Origin: Blautia_A ammoniilytica
GTDB taxonomy: Bacteria; Bacillota; Clostridia; Lachnospirales; Lachnospiraceae
Direction of reading: 5' to 3'
Length of the DNA stretch: 64,000 nucleotides
NCBI RefSeq assembly: GCF_025566965.1
Contig: NZ_JAOQJL010000016.1
Coordinates: 14,260-78,259 of the forward strand
Shown here: piece by piece, positions 26,191-34,378 of the stretch
How the letters are laid out: each line of letters starts with the position of its first letter
Position numbering within the stretch: position 1 is the first letter of the stretch
Made by a program: the position numbers and the translations under genes
The notes under the pieces: model-generated
Seen by the model: the letters and a program-made list of their open reading frames with translations, nothing else
What the model was told of the DNA's origin: nothing
Database searches by the model: none

Positions 26191-26964
26191 ATGGTACATT
26201 TTGTTGGAGCAGGTTCAGGAGCAGCGGATCTGATCACAGTAAGAGGAAAACAGTATCTGGAAGAGGCAGATGTGGTGATCTATGCAGGATCACTTGTAAA
26301 TCCGCAGATTCTGGACTATACAAAGGATGTGTGCACCATTTATAACAGTGCCAAAATGACACTGGAGGATGTGATCTCTGTGATGGAAAAGGCAGAAGCA
26401 GCAGGGAAAACAACAGTCCGACTGCATACTGGAGATCCTTGCATTTATGGAGCTATCCGTGAACAGATGGATATTTTGGATGAAAAGAAGATCGCTTATG
26501 ACTATTGTCCCGGAGTCAGTGCATTTTGTGGAGCAGCCAGTGCCCTGAACCTGGAATATACACTTCCGGAGATATCACAAAGTGTGATCATTACCAGAAT
26601 GGAGGGAAGGACACCGGTTCCGGAAAGAGAGAGCATTCAGTCTTTTGCTGCTCATCATGCAACTATGGTTATCTTTTTAAGTACAGGAATGTTGGAAGAA
26701 TTAAGCCGCCGTCTGATCGAGGGAGGATATGAAGCCGAAACTCCTGCAGCTATTGTATACAAGGCAACCTGGCCGGATGAGAAAAAATTCATTTGTACGG
26801 TTGGAACTTTGGCACAAACTGCAAAAAAAAATAATATTACAAAGACAGCTTTGATGATCATCGGAGATGCAGTGAAGGGTGCAAAGTATGACCGCTCCAA
26901 GCTGTATGACCCGGGATTTACAACAGAATTCAGAGAAGCAACTAGTACATCAGCTGGGAGATGA
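26191..26964 (+). CDS. cobM: Precorrin-4 C11-methyltransferase (CobM/CbiF)
   Basis: 257 residues of the tetrapyrrole methylase fold. It starts VHFVGAGSGAADLITVRG, the family N-terminus, with RLHTGDPCIYGAI and YCPGVSAFCGAA following. It methylates C-11 of (cobalt-)precorrin-4. AAAAGGAGGACTGATCT precedes the ATG. The last codons form the left arm of the outer stem of structured element copy B. Confidence 0.95.
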   Translation: MVHFVGAGSGAADLITVRGKQYLEEADVVIYAGSLVNPQILDYTKDVCTIYNSAKMTLEDVISVMEKAEAAGKTTVRLHTGDPCIYGAIREQMDILDEKKIAYDYCPGVSAFCGAASALNLEYTLPEISQSVIITRMEGRTPVPERESIQSFAAHHATMVIFLSTGMLEELSRRLIEGGYEAETPAAIVYKATWPDEKKFICTVGTLAQTAKKNNITKTALMIIGDAVKGAKYDRSKLYDPGFTTEFREATSTSAGR

Positions 26965-27030
26965 CTCCCACCTCTATAGGTGGTGAGAAACAAGCTGGTA
27001 TCAGTGGTGGGAGTCAATCCCCCAGCTGAT
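26949..27030. repeat. Structured palindromic element, copy B
   Basis: Outer stem ATCAGCTGGG/CCCAGCTGAT (26949-26958 and 27021-27030), 10 perfect pairs. The inner hairpin matches copy A: CTCCCACCT, loop ctat, AGGTGG, bulged T, GAG (26965-26987). An alternative 10-bp pairing, GACTCCCACC (26963-26972) with GGTGGGAGTC (27006-27015), excludes the inner hairpin. It is followed by ATATAGCC, as in copy A. The left arm lies in the cobM 3' end. Confidence 0.8.
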
Positions 27031-27050
27031 ATAGCCTCCGGCAGGATTGC

Positions 27051-27124
27051 AGAGGTGCGCAGGAGAAGTATGTCATGCAATTGCATGACGCGCACCTCGC
27101 AGCAAGAATGCCGAGGCATTCTTG
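27051..27124. repeat. Two adjoining palindromes upstream of cbiG
   Basis: GAGGTGCGC (27052-27060) pairs with GCGCACCTC (27090-27098). It encloses the perfect 18-bp palindrome GTCATGCAATTGCATGAC (27072-27089). Next is CAAGAATGCC-GA-GGCATTCTTG (27103-27124). No coding potential is visible. With copy B these fill most of the 216-bp gap between cobM and cbiG. Confidence 0.85.
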
Positions 27125-27180
27125 AACGAAAACCATGTAATAGATAATCAACGAAAAGAGAGATGTCCAGGTGATAAGAA

Positions 27181-28236
27181 ATGAAAATAGCCATGATATG
27201 CTACAGCCTGACAGGAGAAAGTACAGGGCTTCGCCTAAAAGAAGGCCTGGAAAAGCTGGGACACAGTGTACAGCTGTGGAAGAAAAGCAAATATCTGCCG
27301 GATTCAATAAAGGAGTCTTGTAGTCAGTGGACCGGCGACAGGTTTCTGGATTCTCAGGCAGTGATATTTATTGGAGCTTGTGGGATTGCAGTACGCAGTA
27401 TTGCGCCTTTTGTAGCATCCAAAAAAACAGATCCTGCAGTTCTTGTAGTGGATGAATGCAGCAGATTTGTGATTTCACTGCTTTCCGGTCATCTGGGAGG
27501 GGCCAATGAACTGGCTGGGACAGCAGCAAAAATACTGGATGCCATGCCGGTAGTAACAACTGCCACAGACCTTCACCAGTGCTTTGCAGTGGATGTTTTT
27601 GCAAAGAAAAATGATTGTGGGATTCTCAATATGAAGGGTGCAAAAGAAGTGTCAGCAGCCCTTCTTGCTGGGGAAAAAGCAGGATTTTTCAGCGATTTCC
27701 CATGGGAAGGAAGTCTTCCGCCCGGACTGGTTTATTGTAAAGACAGGCAGGAAGCAAAGAAAAAAGGACTGCTTTTGGGAATCAGTGTAACGGTTTATAA
27801 GGAGCATACTCCTTTTGAGGAAACCGTTTATGTAGTACCAAAAACAGTAGCTTTAGGCATGGGCTGCAGAAAGGGAAAAGAGTCTGAAGCTGTGCTTCAG
27901 GCAGCAAATGAGATCCTAAAAAAGGCCGGGATTTTCAAAGAAGGGGTAAAGACCCTGACCAGCATTGATATCAAAAAAGAAGAGCCAGGCCTTGTGGCAT
28001 TAGCAGAGCAGTGGAAGATTCCCTTCCAGGTATATACAAGTGAGGAACTGCAGGCTGTGCAGGGGGATTTTACACCCTCATCCTTTGTAAAAGCCCAGGT
28101 AGGGGTAGACAATGTATGTGAAAGAAGCGCCCTTCTTGCAAGTGGGGAAGAAGGGGTACTGATAGAAAAAAAGCAGGCGGCAGGTGGCGTGACAGCAGCT
28201 TTGGCAGCCGGAAACCGGAGGATTCATTTTGAGTAA
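27181..28236 (+). CDS. cbiG: Cobalt-precorrin-5A hydrolase CbiG
   Basis: 351 residues. The N-terminal domain has IFIGACGIAVRSIAPF and ISLLSGHLGGAN, typical of CbiG_N. The C-terminal CbiG domain begins near ALGMGCRKGKE and has a SIDIKKEEPGL block. It opens the ring A lactone of cobalt-precorrin-5A and releases acetaldehyde, a marker of the anaerobic route. The ribosome site (CAGGTGATAAG) is weak compared with the rest of the operon. It overlaps cobJ by 8 nt. Confidence 0.94.
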   Translation: MKIAMICYSLTGESTGLRLKEGLEKLGHSVQLWKKSKYLPDSIKESCSQWTGDRFLDSQAVIFIGACGIAVRSIAPFVASKKTDPAVLVVDECSRFVISLLSGHLGGANELAGTAAKILDAMPVVTTATDLHQCFAVDVFAKKNDCGILNMKGAKEVSAALLAGEKAGFFSDFPWEGSLPPGLVYCKDRQEAKKKGLLLGISVTVYKEHTPFEETVYVVPKTVALGMGCRKGKESEAVLQAANEILKKAGIFKEGVKTLTSIDIKKEEPGLVALAEQWKIPFQVYTSEELQAVQGDFTPSSFVKAQVGVDNVCERSALLASGEEGVLIEKKQAAGGVTAALAAGNRRIHFE

Positions 28237-28966
28237 ACAGAAAATCTATGTGGTAGGCATCGGACCTGGCGCATACCAGGAAATGACCGGGGCAGCAGTG
28301 GCAGCCCTTGAACAAAGTGATGTGATCGTTGGATATACAGTATATATCGATCTTGTAAAAGAGCATTTTAGTGATAAAGCCTTTCTGACAACACCGATGA
28401 GAAAAGAAGTGGACCGGTGTGTGATGGCTTTTGAGGAAGCAAAAAAGGGACAGACTGTGTCTATGATCTGCAGTGGAGATGCAGGAGTATATGGTATGGC
28501 AGGATTGATCTATGAGATCAGTGAAAGATATCCGGATGTGGAAATTGAGATCATTCCCGGGGTCACTGCTGCCATTGGAGGAGCCTCTGTGCTTGGAGCA
28601 CCTTTGATCCATGATTTCTGCCTGATCAGCTTAAGTGACCTTCTTACTCCCTGGGAAAAGATCCAGGCAAGGCTTCTTGGCGCATCCCAGGCGGACTTTG
28701 TGATCTGTCTTTATAATCCATCCAGCCATAAGCGCCATGATTATCTTCAGAAGGCATGTGATTTGATGATGACATACAAATCCCCGGATACAGTGTGTGG
28801 GATCGTGTCAAATATTGCAAGAGAAGGGGAAAACTCCAGGATCATGACATTAAAAGAACTGCGTGATACAAAGGTGGACATGTTTACCACTGTATTTATT
28901 GGCAATTCTCAGACAAAGGTGATAAACGGCAAAATGGTAACTCCAAGAGGATATAAAGATGTATAA
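28229..28966 (+). CDS. cobJ: Precorrin-3B C17-methyltransferase (CobJ/CbiH)
   Basis: 245 residues of the tetrapyrrole methylase fold, beginning KIYVVGIGPGAYQEMT, then ICSGDAGVYGMAGL and PGVTAAIGGASVLGAPL. It performs C-17 methylation and ring contraction. It uses a TTG start at 28229, supported by CCGGAGG eight bases upstream and by the family N-terminus. It overlaps cbiG by 8 nt and the next gene by 8 nt. Confidence 0.94.
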   Translation: MSKQKIYVVGIGPGAYQEMTGAAVAALEQSDVIVGYTVYIDLVKEHFSDKAFLTTPMRKEVDRCVMAFEEAKKGQTVSMICSGDAGVYGMAGLIYEISERYPDVEIEIIPGVTAAIGGASVLGAPLIHDFCLISLSDLLTPWEKIQARLLGASQADFVICLYNPSSHKRHDYLQKACDLMMTYKSPDTVCGIVSNIAREGENSRIMTLKELRDTKVDMFTTVFIGNSQTKVINGKMVTPRGYKDV

Positions 28967-30932
28967 GGTTCTTGTGTTTGCAGGTACAACAGAAGGATAT
29001 GAGCTTTGCAGGTTCCTTGGAAAACAGAAGATTTCTGTATGCGCCCTTGTAGCAACTGAATATGGCACCCGCTCCCCAGGGGAATTGCCAGGGGTGGCGC
29101 TTCATGCCGGGCGTATGGATGAAAGTCAGATGGAGGCCTTTATCCAGGAAACGTCTCCGGAACTGGTGCTGGACGCCACTCATCCTTATGCAGCAGAAGT
29201 GACGAAAAATATCCGGGAAGCCTGTGACAATAAAAATACGGAGTATGTACGGATCCTGCGGGCACAGGGAAAACATGAGGATCAGGCGGTTTATACAGAA
29301 AGCATTCAGGATGCTGTGGAATATTTAAAAGGCACCAGGGGAAATATTCTGCTTACTACAGGAAGCAAGGAGCTTTTAGCATTTACCGGACTTCCGGATT
29401 ATAGGGAGCGGGTGTACGCACGTGTACTTTCCCTTCCTTCCGTGATCAGTGCATGCAAGGAAATGGGATTTGAAGGAAAGCATCTGATCGGTATGCAGGG
29501 GCCTTTTTCCAGAGAATTAAATGAAGCTATGCTCAGGCAGTTTCAGTGTGATTTTCTTGTCACAAAAGATACCGGGATGGCAGGAGGCTTTCAGGAAAAG
29601 ATCGATGCGGCTTTAAACTGCCATGCAGTTCCGGTGATCATTGGGCGTCCCATAAAGGAGCAGGGGCTGACTGTTCTGGAATGTAAACGTTTTTTGCAGA
29701 AGCGTTTCCAGATTGTGGCAAAGCCAAAGGTTACTGTGCTTGGGATTGGGATGGGTTCTGAAGAAACACTTACTATCCAGGGAAAAAGGGCAGTTCAGGA
29801 AGCAGATCTTGTGATCGGAGCCAGAAGGATGGCAGACAGCGTAGGGATGCCAGGTCAGAAAGTGGTATATGAGTACCGCAGCGAAGCGATTCTGAAGTAC
29901 ATTGAAGAGCATCCGGAATTTGAAAATATTCTGATCGTATTATCCGGAGATGTGGGATTTTACAGTGGAGCCAAAAAGCTTCTGGAAGGTCTTGGCAGTG
30001 ACACACAGGTGATCTGCGGGATTTCTTCAGTTGTTTATTTTATGTCCAGGATCCACATGTCCTGGGAGGATGCAAAGCTTTTAAGCGCACATGGAAAGAA
30101 TTGTAATCTGATCCACTATATTTGCCATTACCGAAAGGTTTTTGCTATTCTTGGCAGTGGCCGGGAAATCGGAAATCTGGCTGCAAAGCTGGTTTCTTAT
30201 GGCATGTCAGATGTGATGCTGTATGTAGGAGAGAAGCTTTCTTATCCTGAGGAAAAAATATTTGCAAAAACAGCAGGAGAGCTGATCGGATATGAAGGGG
30301 ATGCTTTATGTGTGGTCTGCGCCTGTAATCCGAAAGCAAAGCCTATGCTTTTGGTGTATGGTATCCGGGATGAGGAATTTATCCGTGGCAAGGCACCAAT
30401 GACAAAAGAAGAGATCCGTACAGTTTCCCTTTCCAAGCTTCAGCTGCCAAAGGATGCCATATGCTATGATGTGGGGGCAGGTACAGGCTCCCTGTCTGTG
30501 GAAATGGCTTTAAGAGCCTTTGATGGAGAAGTATATGCAATCGAAAAAAAGGATGAGGCGGCAGAACTGATCCATGAAAATAAAATGAAATTTGCAGCAG
30601 ACAACCTGGAAGTGATCAAGGGAGAAGCACCGGAGGCTCTGAAAAGTCTGCCTGCACCTACCCATGTATTTATCGGAGGTTCTTCAGGAAATCTTTCCCA
30701 GATCGTAGATCTGCTTATGGAAAAGAATCCGGAAGTACGGATCGTGATCAACTGTATTACTTTGGAAACTGTAGGGGAGGCTTTGCAGGTGATAAAGAAC
30801 CAGCAGTTTACAGAAACAGACATTGTGCAGATAAGCGCTGCAAGATCCAAAGAAATCGGACGTTACCATATGATGATGGGAGAAAATCCTATTTATATCA
30901 TCACCTGTCAGAAGAGGGAGGAAAAGAAATGA
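28959..30932 (+). CDS. Three-domain fusion: precorrin-6A reductase (CobK/CbiJ) + CbiE + CbiT
   Basis: 657 residues holding three enzymes in one chain. CbiJ/CobK occupies about 1-245 (VFAGTTEGYELC, VLDATHPYAAEVT). CbiE, the C5-methyltransferase, starts near 256 (VTVLGIGMGSEETLTI; ILSGDVGFYSGA). CbiT, the C15-methyltransferase/decarboxylase, starts near 475 (APMTKEEIR; YDVGAGTGSLSVEMA). The CbiE-CbiT pairing is common as CobL; adding the reductase at the N-terminus makes one polypeptide cover reduction, two methylations and decarboxylation. It overlaps cbiA by ATGA. Confidence 0.93.
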   Translation: MYKVLVFAGTTEGYELCRFLGKQKISVCALVATEYGTRSPGELPGVALHAGRMDESQMEAFIQETSPELVLDATHPYAAEVTKNIREACDNKNTEYVRILRAQGKHEDQAVYTESIQDAVEYLKGTRGNILLTTGSKELLAFTGLPDYRERVYARVLSLPSVISACKEMGFEGKHLIGMQGPFSRELNEAMLRQFQCDFLVTKDTGMAGGFQEKIDAALNCHAVPVIIGRPIKEQGLTVLECKRFLQKRFQIVAKPKVTVLGIGMGSEETLTIQGKRAVQEADLVIGARRMADSVGMPGQKVVYEYRSEAILKYIEEHPEFENILIVLSGDVGFYSGAKKLLEGLGSDTQVICGISSVVYFMSRIHMSWEDAKLLSAHGKNCNLIHYICHYRKVFAILGSGREIGNLAAKLVSYGMSDVMLYVGEKLSYPEEKIFAKTAGELIGYEGDALCVVCACNPKAKPMLLVYGIRDEEFIRGKAPMTKEEIRTVSLSKLQLPKDAICYDVGAGTGSLSVEMALRAFDGEVYAIEKKDEAAELIHENKMKFAADNLEVIKGEAPEALKSLPAPTHVFIGGSSGNLSQIVDLLMEKNPEVRIVINCITLETVGEALQVIKNQQFTETDIVQISAARSKEIGRYHMMMGENPIYIITCQKREEKK

Positions 30933-32347
30933 AGATCCCCAGGATCCTTTTTGCAGCAGGGGCTAGCGGAAGCGGAAAAACCCTGATCACCTGCGGATTT
31001 TTACAGGTGCTTGTAAACAGAGGGCTCAGAGCAGCTTCCTTTAAATGCGGGCCTGATTATATTGATCCCATGTTCCACAGCAAGGTGATCGGTACCAAAT
31101 CCAGAAATCTTGACACCTTTTTTACATCTCCATATGTTACCAGATATCTGCTTCAGGAAAATGCAAAGGACTGTGATCTGGCTGTTATGGAAGGCGTTAT
31201 GGGATATTATGACGGAGTGGCAGGCACGACCACAAAAGCCAGTGCTTATGATCTGGCAGATATTACGGATACTCCGGTGATCCTGATTGTAAACAGCAAA
31301 GGGATGAGTGTTTCTCTGGTTGCCTATATCAAAGGGTTTCTGGAATATAAAAAGAACAGCCACATTAAAGGCGTGATCTTTAACCAGATGTCGGCCATGT
31401 TGTATCCAAGGATGAAAAAACTGGTTCAGGAACAGCTGGGAATCCAGGTTCTTGGCTATGTGCCAAGGGTGGAAGACTGCCTGATTGAAAGCCGTCATCT
31501 TGGTTTGATCCTTCCAGAGGAGATCCCAGGACTGAAACAGCGGCTTTACAAGCTTTCCCAGATCCTGAATGATACCCTGGAGATTGATGAGATCCTGAAG
31601 CTTGCCGCGGAAGCATCAAAGATTGATGTACCAGATAAACTGGAAAAAGTGGATCCTTCTTTTGGATGGAGTTTACCAAAGAAAGAAAAGAAGCTTCGGA
31701 TCGGACTGGCAAAGGATGAAGCCTTCTGTTTCTTTTATGAGGATAATTTCAGACTTCTTCAGCAAATGGGAGCAGAACTGGTGCCATTTTCACCAATTCA
31801 TGACAAGAAGCTTCCGAAGGATATACAGGGACTTTTGTTGTACGGCGGTTATCCGGAGCTGTATGGTAAGCAGCTGGAGGAAAACCAGGAAATGCGTCAG
31901 CAGATCCGGGAAGCCATTTATGATCAAATGCCGGTTCTTGCAGAATGTGGAGGCTTTATGTACCTGCATCAGCAGATGGAAGGTATGGATGGGAAGCTTT
32001 ATCAGATGGCAGATGTGATAAAAGGAAAGGCATACAGAACACCAAGGCTTACCCGGTTTGGCTATATTACTCTGGAACAGAAGCTTTCTGTGCTTGGACA
32101 TACGGATCTGGGAAGCATACCTGCCCATGAATTTCATTATTTTGATTCCAACAGCTGTGGAGAAGCCTTTCATGCATCAAAACCGGAAAGCTTAAGAGGC
32201 TGGGAATGTATTTGGGGCAATGACCGTATACTTGCAGGATTTCCTCATTTGTATTATTATGGAAATCCACGGATACCACAGGCCTTTCTTGAAAGGTGCC
32301 TTGCGTTTCGCCAGGAAAAATCCCTGAAAAACAAAGGAGATCAATGA
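30929..32347 (+). CDS. cbiA: Cobyrinate a,c-diamide synthase
   Basis: 472 residues. The N-terminal dethiobiotin-synthetase-like ATPase has AAGASGSGKTLITCGFL (about 9-25). The C-terminal class I glutamine amidotransferase domain has LAECGGFMYLHQQ with the nucleophilic Cys, and a PAHEFHYF block with the catalytic His. It amidates the a and c side chains using glutamine. Overlaps of 4 nt at both ends fit tight translational coupling. Confidence 0.96.
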   Translation: MKIPRILFAAGASGSGKTLITCGFLQVLVNRGLRAASFKCGPDYIDPMFHSKVIGTKSRNLDTFFTSPYVTRYLLQENAKDCDLAVMEGVMGYYDGVAGTTTKASAYDLADITDTPVILIVNSKGMSVSLVAYIKGFLEYKKNSHIKGVIFNQMSAMLYPRMKKLVQEQLGIQVLGYVPRVEDCLIESRHLGLILPEEIPGLKQRLYKLSQILNDTLEIDEILKLAAEASKIDVPDKLEKVDPSFGWSLPKKEKKLRIGLAKDEAFCFFYEDNFRLLQQMGAELVPFSPIHDKKLPKDIQGLLLYGGYPELYGKQLEENQEMRQQIREAIYDQMPVLAECGGFMYLHQQMEGMDGKLYQMADVIKGKAYRTPRLTRFGYITLEQKLSVLGHTDLGSIPAHEFHYFDSNSCGEAFHASKPESLRGWECIWGNDRILAGFPHLYYYGNPRIPQAFLERCLAFRQEKSLKNKGDQ

Positions 32348-33312
32348 AAATGCTGAGAATACTTGCACTTCCCCTTGGATTCGTTCTGGATCTGATACTT
32401 GGAGATCCATCCTGGATCAGACATCCGGTATGCTGGATCGGTGATTTGATCAGTGCATTGGAAAAAAGACTTCGGAAGATTTTTCCGGATACTCCAGGCG
32501 GACTTCTGACTGCAGGGATCGTGATGGTTTTTATGGTATGTGCAGTCTGTTATTTTCTGCCCTTTGCCATTCTTTATATATTATATAAGTTTGTACCTGT
32601 GGCTGCTTTCCTTCTTGAAACTTTCTGGTGCTATCAGCTTCTTGCAGCCAGATCACTGAAGCAGGAAAGCATGAAGGTGTATGACAGACTGGTAAACGGC
32701 ACCCTGGATGAAGCCAGATATGCGGTTTCCATGATCGTTGGACGGGATACGGAAAGCTTAAGTGATACAGGAGTTACAAAGGCGGCTGTGGAAACAGTGG
32801 CTGAAAACGCTTCTGACGGAGTGATTGCACCTATGCTTTTTATGGCTATTGGCGGTGCACCGCTTATGTTTTTGTACAAAGGCATCAATACTATGGATTC
32901 TATGGTTGGTTATAAAAATGACAAGTATCTGTATTTTGGCAGATGTGCTGCAAAGCTGGATGATGTGGCTAATTTTATCCCGGCCAGGCTTTCCGGATGG
33001 CTGATGGTAGCAGCAAGTGGACTGACCGGCTTTAACTGGAAGAATGCAGCAAGGATCTACCGAAGGGACAGACGCAATCATGCAAGTCCCAATTCAGCCC
33101 AGACCGAAGCGGCTATGGCAGGAGCCCTGGGTGTACAGCTGGCAGGCAATGCGTTTTATTTTGGAAAGCTGTATGAAAAGCCCACTATAGGTGATCCGGA
33201 CAGGACTGTAGAATATGAAGATATTCCAAGGGCAAACCGGATCCTGTATGGGACTGCTGTTCTTGGAATGGCAGTTTTTACAGTGCTTGGATTCCTGATT
33301 AGATTAGCCTGA
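32344..33312 (+). CDS. cbiB: Adenosylcobinamide-phosphate synthase CbiB
   Basis: 322 residues, an integral membrane protein with several hydrophobic segments. The N-terminus LGFVLDLILGDPSWIRHPVCWIG is conserved in CbiB, as are AVETVAENASDGVIAPM and NHASPNSAQTEAAMAG. It attaches aminopropanol (phosphate) to cobyric acid. ATG 32344 overlaps the cbiA stop as ATGA and is preferred over an upstream in-frame codon. Confidence 0.95.
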   Translation: MKMLRILALPLGFVLDLILGDPSWIRHPVCWIGDLISALEKRLRKIFPDTPGGLLTAGIVMVFMVCAVCYFLPFAILYILYKFVPVAAFLLETFWCYQLLAARSLKQESMKVYDRLVNGTLDEARYAVSMIVGRDTESLSDTGVTKAAVETVAENASDGVIAPMLFMAIGGAPLMFLYKGINTMDSMVGYKNDKYLYFGRCAAKLDDVANFIPARLSGWLMVAASGLTGFNWKNAARIYRRDRRNHASPNSAQTEAAMAGALGVQLAGNAFYFGKLYEKPTIGDPDRTVEYEDIPRANRILYGTAVLGMAVFTVLGFLIRLA

Positions 33313-33328
33313 AGATTTGGAGGAACAG

Positions 33329-34378
33329 ATGAATAATCATGTGCATGGCGGAGATGTTTATCATTACAGGGATTGCCTGGATTTCTCAGCAAACTGTAAT
33401 CCGCTGGGAACACCAGAAAGTGTAAAGGCTGCGGCAAGGGATAGCTTGGAGCGAATCTATGAGTATCCACAGGTAGGCTATCAGCCTTTGAAAGAGGCAA
33501 TCGGAAAATATGAGCAGGTAGATCCTGACTGGATCATCTGCGGCAATGGGGCAGCTGAGGTGATCTTTTCTGTGTGCAGGGCAGGAAAGCCAAAGAAGGC
33601 GCTGGTCACAGGTCCTTCCTTTGCAGAATATGAACAAGCATTGCAAGGTGTGGGATGTGAGGTGGATCATTTTTGGCTGGAAGAGGAAGAAGATTTTCGA
33701 GTTAAAAGAGATTTTTTGAAAGCTCTCCGGCCGGAGCTGGATATTGTTTTTCTGTGCAATCCTAATAATCCTACAGGTGTTCTGATGGATCAATGCCTTC
33801 TTATGGAAATACTGAAAAGGTGCAGGGAACTGGATATTTTTCTTGTAGTGGATGAATGCTTCCTTGATTTTGTGGAAGAGCCGGCACTTTATACGCTGAA
33901 GAATGTACTGGGAGACTACAGGAATCTTTTTATTATAAAGGCATTTACCAAAAGGTATGCGATGCCAGGCTTAAGACTTGGGTATGGGCTTTGTGCAAAT
34001 ACAAGGCTGCTGGAAAAAATGACAGAAGAAAATCAGCCATGGAATATTTCCACACCAGCCCAGGCAGCAGGGATGGCAGCTCTTTTGGAAAATTCATATG
34101 TGGAGGCCGGAAGACAGCTGGTTTTTAAGGAAAAAGCATATTTAAGGGAGAGACTTACCAGGCTGGGACTTAAGGTATATCCATCGATGGCCAATTATCT
34201 GTTTTTTAAGGGCCCGGAGGATCTTTTTCAGGCCTGCCTGCAAAAAAAAGTGCTGATCCGGGATTGCAGCAATTATCCCGGTCTTTCTAAGGGATATTAC
34301 CGGATTGCCGTGAAAAAGCATGTACAGAATGAAATACTGGTAAAAGCATTGGAGGAAATATGGCAAAAGCGATTATGA
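33329..34378 (+). CDS. cobD: Threonine-phosphate decarboxylase CobD-like aminotransferase
   Basis: 349 residues of PLP fold type I. It begins NNHVHGGDVY, typical of CobD, with FSANCNPLG next and CNPNNPTG later. The Schiff-base lysine is in IKAFTKRYAMPGLRLGYG. It makes (R)-1-aminopropan-2-ol phosphate, the linker that CbiB uses. ATG 33329 follows GGAGGAACAG. The 3' end overlaps cbiP by 19 nt. Confidence 0.92.
   Translation: MNNHVHGGDVYHYRDCLDFSANCNPLGTPESVKAAARDSLERIYEYPQVGYQPLKEAIGKYEQVDPDWIICGNGAAEVIFSVCRAGKPKKALVTGPSFAEYEQALQGVGCEVDHFWLEEEEDFRVKRDFLKALRPELDIVFLCNPNNPTGVLMDQCLLMEILKRCRELDIFLVVDECFLDFVEEPALYTLKNVLGDYRNLFIIKAFTKRYAMPGLRLGYGLCANTRLLEKMTEENQPWNISTPAQAAGMAALLENSYVEAGRQLVFKEKAYLRERLTRLGLKVYPSMANYLFFKGPEDLFQACLQKKVLIRDCSNYPGLSKGYYRIAVKKHVQNEILVKALEEIWQKRL

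Noticed and set aside
26083..26199. Repetitive reverse-strand reading frame over the 13-bp array
   Set aside because: The Cys/Leu/Phe-rich repeat peptide is only the complement of the tandem DNA repeat, with no start signals.
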